Source of the DNA: Bacteroidota bacterium
GTDB taxonomy: Bacteria; Bacteroidota; Bacteroidia; Bacteroidales; FEN-979
Length of the DNA stretch: 15,470 nt
Direction: 5' to 3'
NCBI GenBank assembly: GCA_026391755.1
Contig: JAPLDN010000255.1
Coordinates: forward strand, 1 to 15,470
Made by a program: the position numbers and the translations under genes. This document shows positions 12,490-15,470 of the stretch, one piece after another. The notes below the pieces were generated by a model. That model was not told where the DNA came from and did no database searches. It was given only the letters and a program-made list of their open reading frames with translations. How positions within the stretch are numbered: position 1 is the stretch's first letter; each line of letters starts with the position of its first letter.

Positions 12490-12939
12490 ATGATCCTAAG
12501 TAAAACTACGGAGTATGCCCTGAATGTTCTTTCCTTTATGGCAACAAGGAACAAAGAGATGTATCCGGCTGAATTCCTCTACAAGGAGTTGAAAATACCA
12601 AGGCAATACCTGAGGCGACTGCTGACGGATTTGTCAAAAAAGGGTTTTATTACCAGTATACGGGGAAGAAACGGTGGATTTGTCTTCTCCCGTGATTTGT
12701 CGTCAATCAATTTTGCACAGGTGATCGAAGCCATGGAAGGACAAGAAGCAATGAAAACCTGCCTGCTTGGTTTTACTGCCTGCATTATTGATCACCCTTG
12801 CGTGATGCATGATCTGTGGACAGAAGCCCGGTCAAAAATGATCGAAACCCTGACAAACACATCTCTGGCTGATCTGAAGAACAAATATGAAATGGATAAA
12901 GATACAATTGCTCAATTGAATAATTCATTAATTCATTAA
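12490..12939 (+). CDS. Rrf2-family transcriptional regulator, NsrR/IscR-like
   Basis: A 149-residue regulator. The winged helix spans about 1-80: MILSKTTEYALNVLSFMA, then the recognition region PRQYLRRLLTDLSKKGFI and the wing RGRNGGFVFSR (58-68). Three cysteines, Cys91, Cys98 and Cys104 (CLLGFTAC...HPC), lie where NsrR and IscR bind an iron-sulfur cluster; the spacing C-x6-C-x5-C is close to, but not the same as, the E. coli proteins. Placement 23 bases before a NO-reductase-like pair suggests a NsrR-type NO sensor controlling its own operon. I chose the ATG at 12490, which starts the conserved N-terminal helix; a GTG at 12457 adds eleven atypical residues, and an ATG at 12476 is out of frame and stops at once. 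Confidence 0.88.
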   Translation: MILSKTTEYALNVLSFMATRNKEMYPAEFLYKELKIPRQYLRRLLTDLSKKGFITSIRGRNGGFVFSRDLSSINFAQVIEAMEGQEAMKTCLLGFTACIIDHPCVMHDLWTEARSKMIETLTNTSLADLKNKYEMDKDTIAQLNNSLIH

Positions 12940-12962
12940 TTTATCAATTAAATTCAGGTATT

Positions 12963-13529
12963 ATGGTTGACTCAACTGTTGTGTTAAACGGCCAGACGCT
13001 GGCCTACACATGTTACTGCCTTGCCATCCTGCTGGTCATGGCGTGGTTTGGCTACAAAATCACCCGGCCCGGAAAGGATAATAAGATTGCGAATGCCCTC
13101 TTTTATTCCTTTACCGGAATGCTGGTTGTGCTGGGCGTATCCCTGCATATTGTGACCTTTAACACCATTCCATGGGCTCCCATGGATTTGAACCGTGCCG
13201 ACATCAAGGCCGACAAAGTTTTCAATATCACGATAGAGAAACACAAATTCACACTTCCCGAACAAACGTTGAACATCAGTTGCAACGAGAAGGTTCTGTT
13301 TTCTGTCTTGTCACACGATTTAACCTATGGTTTCGGATTGTTCCGCCAGGATAATTCCATGGTTTTTCAGATGCAGGTTGTTCCCGGCCATCCGAACGAC
13401 ATCCTATGGCAATTCGATAGACCGGGAATTTATACAATCAGATCAACGGAATATTCGGGCCCAACCGGGTGGAATATCGTCCTGAAAGATGCTGTTATTG
13501 TGACCTGCAACACGACAGCCAATAATTAA
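12963..13529 (+). CDS. Heme-copper oxidoreductase subunit II, cupredoxin domain without CuA
   Basis: A 188-residue membrane-anchored protein. Two hydrophobic segments (about 12-31 and 45-66) precede a periplasmic cupredoxin domain (about 85-182). The domain aligns closely with the CuA domain of oxygen-reductase subunit II: DLTYGF (119-124), VVPG (139-142), FDRPGIYTI (151-159), STEYSGPTGWNI (161-172). At each CuA ligand position the residue is changed: Tyr122 for His, Ser161 and Ser165 for the two Cys, Gly169 for His, Ile172 for Met. Glu163, the backbone-carbonyl position, is kept. No binuclear copper centre can form, so electrons must enter subunit I by another path. Loss of CuA is known in several NO-reductase lineages. 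It is 31 bases from the subunit I gene. Confidence 0.85.
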   Translation: MVDSTVVLNGQTLAYTCYCLAILLVMAWFGYKITRPGKDNKIANALFYSFTGMLVVLGVSLHIVTFNTIPWAPMDLNRADIKADKVFNITIEKHKFTLPEQTLNISCNEKVLFSVLSHDLTYGFGLFRQDNSMVFQMQVVPGHPNDILWQFDRPGIYTIRSTEYSGPTGWNIVLKDAVIVTCNTTANN

Positions 13530-13560
13530 CCCGATTAGGTATAACTAAAAAATTATCAAT

Positions 13561-15183
13561 ATGAACTTTTTACAAACATTAATAAAAGGTGAACAGGCTA
13601 TGTTCAAACCCGATGGCCTCACGCCCATGCAAAAACTCACTCTCCGTTTTGTGGTAATCGGGTTGGTTTATTATGCATTTGCCGTTATTGAAGGAATGCT
13701 GATGCGGATTTATGAAATCCGGCCTATTCCTGCGATCTCTACAAACCAGTTTTTTGCTATTATGACCGCTCATCCGTTGGTAGGGATTTTCGGTTCCACT
13801 TATTCAATCGTCTTCGGGGCCTTTCTTTTCCTGGTCCCTTTCCTGATGAAAAAACCACTTTGGAGTATAAAACTTGCTAACTGGAATTTCTGGCTGGTTA
13901 CGATCGGAACTTTTACATTCTGGTTTTCAGGATTTTTAACCCATTATGCCCCGCTTTACACCCTTTACTGGCCTTTACCCGTTGATTTTACGCAATTCAG
14001 CATCCTGGGAGGTATCTTTTTCATCCTTGGAATTGCATTGGTGATGCTTGGAACAGTTTTTTTTGTCATCAATGTGTTCGCTACTATAACCTATACTCCA
14101 GAGGGATGGGACAAACAACCCAGTTGCGCCTTGCTCTCTTCCGCACTCGGCATAAGCGGTGTCAGAAACCTGTTTTCAAAGAATAAAAAGGAACATCTTG
14201 TTTCTCTTCCGGTAGCTGCCATTGCTCGTGGAACTGTTGATGTTGCACTGAATTCTGGCATCATAATTTTTACCGGTGTACTGATCCTTGTTTATATGGT
14301 TTTTGCCCTGTTTGGTGTTAGCCTTAAGGACACGGCTATTGATGCCCTGCTTTACAAAAACTGGTTCTGGTGGGGGCTCGATCTTGTAGCCGATGGGCTG
14401 GTTCTGATTTTTGTTGCCGGTACCTGGTATCTTCTCGCAACCCTGATTACAGGGAAGAAATTATTCATGGAAAATATTGCCCGGACAGCATTATTGGTTG
14501 AATTGATTGTTTCATGGACGGTTTGGTCACATCACCTTCTCTCTGATCAGGCTCAGCCGGGATTTTTAAAAGTACTTTCCGGTGAAATGGTCACTGCATT
14601 TGAGCTGATCACCCAGGGACTGGCATTTTTCATTACCCTCGCCACACTTTGGAGCGCCAGGCCTCTTAAGATGACGAATCCGTTAAAATTCCTTCTCGGT
14701 GGTCTGCTCGGATTTGCCCTCGCAGTTCCTGCGGGAATCATGCAAGCTGATATCGGCTTGAACAGGATTCTTCACAATACCCAATGGGTCATTGGTCCTC
14801 ATGTTCACGTTGCTGTTCTTGTCGGACTTGCCATGACACTCTATGCTGCCATTTATATTCTTTTCCCAATACTGACAAACGGGGCCCAGTTGTACAGCCA
14901 GAAACTGGCTAACTTTCATTTCTGGGGACAACTCATTGGCGGCATCGGCATGGGTGCCTTTATGGGAATGGCCGGATTGCATGGAATGCTTCGCAGGTCG
15001 TTATATGTAAACGGTGAATTCAACACTTATATGATCCTGGCCGGTTTGTGCGGTGCGTTGTTGTTGTTTGCATTCCTAGCCTTCTTTTTCAATATTGTAA
15101 TGAGTGTCGGTATCAATGGTGTTATCGGCATTTTTATGCCTTCTAAATTAAAAACCAAAGAACTGGTACCAGCCCAGGAATGA
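13561..15183 (+). CDS. Heme-copper oxidoreductase subunit I, probable non-canonical nitric oxide reductase
   Basis: A 540-residue integral membrane protein with about 12-14 membrane segments. Heme ligands are present: His71 in MTAHPLVGIFG (low-spin heme), and His414 and His416 in GPHVHVAVL (high-spin and low-spin hemes). Two of three CuB/FeB ligands are kept in WSHHLL (His324, His325). The third, which in NO reductases is the His of WWVVHLWVEG and in oxidases the His of GHPEVY, is Asp274 in FWWGLDLVADG; the following Glu is Asp278. The oxidase active-site Tyr of that helix is absent. Glu348 in TAFELI may correspond to the second conserved NOR glutamate. This pattern argues for NO reduction to N2O rather than O2 reduction, and fits the newer NOR families (eNOR/sNOR/gNOR/nNOR) described in superfamily surveys; I cannot say which. 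There is no cytochrome c or quinol-domain fusion. The gene ends the operon (terminator at 15204). Confidence 0.82.
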   Translation: MNFLQTLIKGEQAMFKPDGLTPMQKLTLRFVVIGLVYYAFAVIEGMLMRIYEIRPIPAISTNQFFAIMTAHPLVGIFGSTYSIVFGAFLFLVPFLMKKPLWSIKLANWNFWLVTIGTFTFWFSGFLTHYAPLYTLYWPLPVDFTQFSILGGIFFILGIALVMLGTVFFVINVFATITYTPEGWDKQPSCALLSSALGISGVRNLFSKNKKEHLVSLPVAAIARGTVDVALNSGIIIFTGVLILVYMVFALFGVSLKDTAIDALLYKNWFWWGLDLVADGLVLIFVAGTWYLLATLITGKKLFMENIARTALLVELIVSWTVWSHHLLSDQAQPGFLKVLSGEMVTAFELITQGLAFFITLATLWSARPLKMTNPLKFLLGGLLGFALAVPAGIMQADIGLNRILHNTQWVIGPHVHVAVLVGLAMTLYAAIYILFPILTNGAQLYSQKLANFHFWGQLIGGIGMGAFMGMAGLHGMLRRSLYVNGEFNTYMILAGLCGALLLFAFLAFFFNIVMSVGINGVIGIFMPSKLKTKELVPAQE

Positions 15184-15203
15184 TAATTCTGATTGTTGTT
15201 TTG

Positions 15204-15234
15204 AAAGCCGACCGGAATATCAGGTCGGCTTTTA
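15204..15234 (+). terminator. Terminator of the reductase operon
   Basis: Perfect 10-bp stem AAAGCCGACC/GGTCGGCTTT with a 9-base loop, ending TTTTATA, 20 bases after the stop codon. Confidence 0.9.
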
Positions 15235-15253
15235 TAACATATCCAGAACTTCC

Positions 15254-15330
15254 ATTTCCTCAATAAAATCAACCACTTTAGCAAAATCGATGATGAACTG
15301 GCGGTTAGATATTTCGTCAGAGTAGTGTAC
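15254..15330 (+). repeat. 77-bp dispersed repeat, copy 5 (type B)
   Basis: Closest to copy 2. On the minus strand the frame runs from an ATG at 15417 to TAA at 15234-15232, 61 codons, ending ISNRQFI...KVVDFIEEMEVLDML. Its first half is the translation of the simple-sequence tract at 15333-15370, so the ATG probably does not mark a real gene start. It follows the reductase operon's terminator immediately, sharing its 3' edge. Confidence 0.9.
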
Positions 15331-15332
15331 AC

Positions 15333-15370
15333 GTTCAAGTTTCAAGTGCCAGGTCTCAAGTCTCAAATTT
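15333..15370 (+). repeat. Simple-sequence tract of TCAAGT-like units
   Basis: Repeated TCAAGTT, TCAAGTGCCAGG, TCTCAAGTCTCAAATTT units, the kind of degenerate intergenic tract common between Bacteroidales genes. It abuts repeat copy 5. Confidence 0.6.
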
Positions 15371-15420
15371 GGTACTTGGCGCTTAAGGCCTGAATTAAGC
15401 ACTTGTCCCCTCTTCATTCC

Positions 15421-15470
15421 TTAAAATTTCATTTCCCGTTCAACGTGGGCATTTATTCCTCCGATACCGT
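15421..15470 (-). CDS. Possible 3' end of a gene running off the window
   Basis: On the minus strand, 15 codons are open from the window edge and end with TAA at 15423-15421, reading GIGGINAHVEREMKF. The composition looks like coding sequence, but the piece is too short to identify or to be sure that it is a gene. Confidence 0.25.
   Translation of the reverse strand, partial: GIGGINAHVEREMKF

Noticed and set aside
14553..14982. Minus-strand open frames inside the subunit I gene
   Set aside because: They are shadows of a clearly coding membrane protein and have no features of their own.
12963..15183. Ordinary oxygen-reducing cytochrome oxidase
   Set aside because: CuA ligands are all replaced, the GHPEVY motif with its Tyr is absent, and a CuB His is Asp; the context is an NsrR-like regulator.
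1131..15330. Integron attC array, because GTTAGAT fits the GTTRRRY core and genes lie between repeats
   Set aside because: There is no integrase, the copies lack a paired RYYYAAC arm with conserved foldback, and the units between them are whole operons with their own promoters in both orientations.
1131..15330. CRISPR array
   Set aside because: Repeats are kilobases apart with genes between them; there is no regular short spacer and no cas gene.

Overview
The window looks like a chromosomal stretch from a Bacteroidota bacterium, probably an environmental or anaerobic Bacteroidales/Marinilabiliales-type lineage. The basis is -7 promoter elements of the form TAnnTTTG (best case TTTG-N21-TATATTTG in front of arsR), the scarcity of Shine-Dalgarno sequences, the gene families present and moderate-to-low GC. 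Genus cannot be told from this sequence.

Layout. (1) 1-923: tRNA-Leu(CAA), its terminator-like hairpin, and a minus-strand HXXEE-domain membrane protein. (2) 1605-4013: a secreted ~800-residue sulfatase with its own terminator. (3) 4846-6166: a two-gene plus-strand unit, an ICMT-like membrane methyltransferase and a flavodoxin-fold NAD(P)H oxidoreductase. (4) 11929 down to 6212, minus strand: a ten-gene arsenic resistance island in the order arsR, small thioredoxin, ArsF-like lipoprotein, ArsF, ArsG-type transporter, Cys-less rhodanese, arsM, acr3, DUF5714 protein, arsC. It combines reduction of arsenate, efflux and methylation of arsenite, and an ArsEFG-like branch associated with aromatic arsenicals. 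Two matching palindromes (ATCGTA-N4-TRCGAT), one in front of arsR and one in front of arsC, each lie over the -7 element, so ArsR probably controls two promoters. (5) 12490-15183, plus strand: an Rrf2 regulator with three cysteines, a cupredoxin subunit II in which every CuA ligand is replaced, and a heme-copper oxidoreductase subunit I with Asp at one CuB-ligand position. This looks like a non-canonical nitric oxide reductase operon. A perfect TGTGA-N6-TCACA palindrome precedes it.

A 77-bp sequence is present five times without gaps, always in the same orientation and always between genes (1131, 4158, 4378, 12051, 15254). The copies bracket the sulfatase, the oxidoreductase/arsenic region and the reductase operon. 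Read on the minus strand, all five keep an open frame ending around KVVDFIEEM, and close copies differ mostly at synonymous sites. They therefore look like remnants or tails of a multi-copy protein-coding family that I do not recognise. Copies 1 and 4 share a longer, more diverged colinear homology of about 330 bp.

Points most worth attention: the CuA-less, His-to-Asp reductase; the five-copy repeat and its conserved minus-strand frame; the double ArsR operator; the tandem ArsF-like pair; and the rhodanese whose catalytic Cys is Asp.
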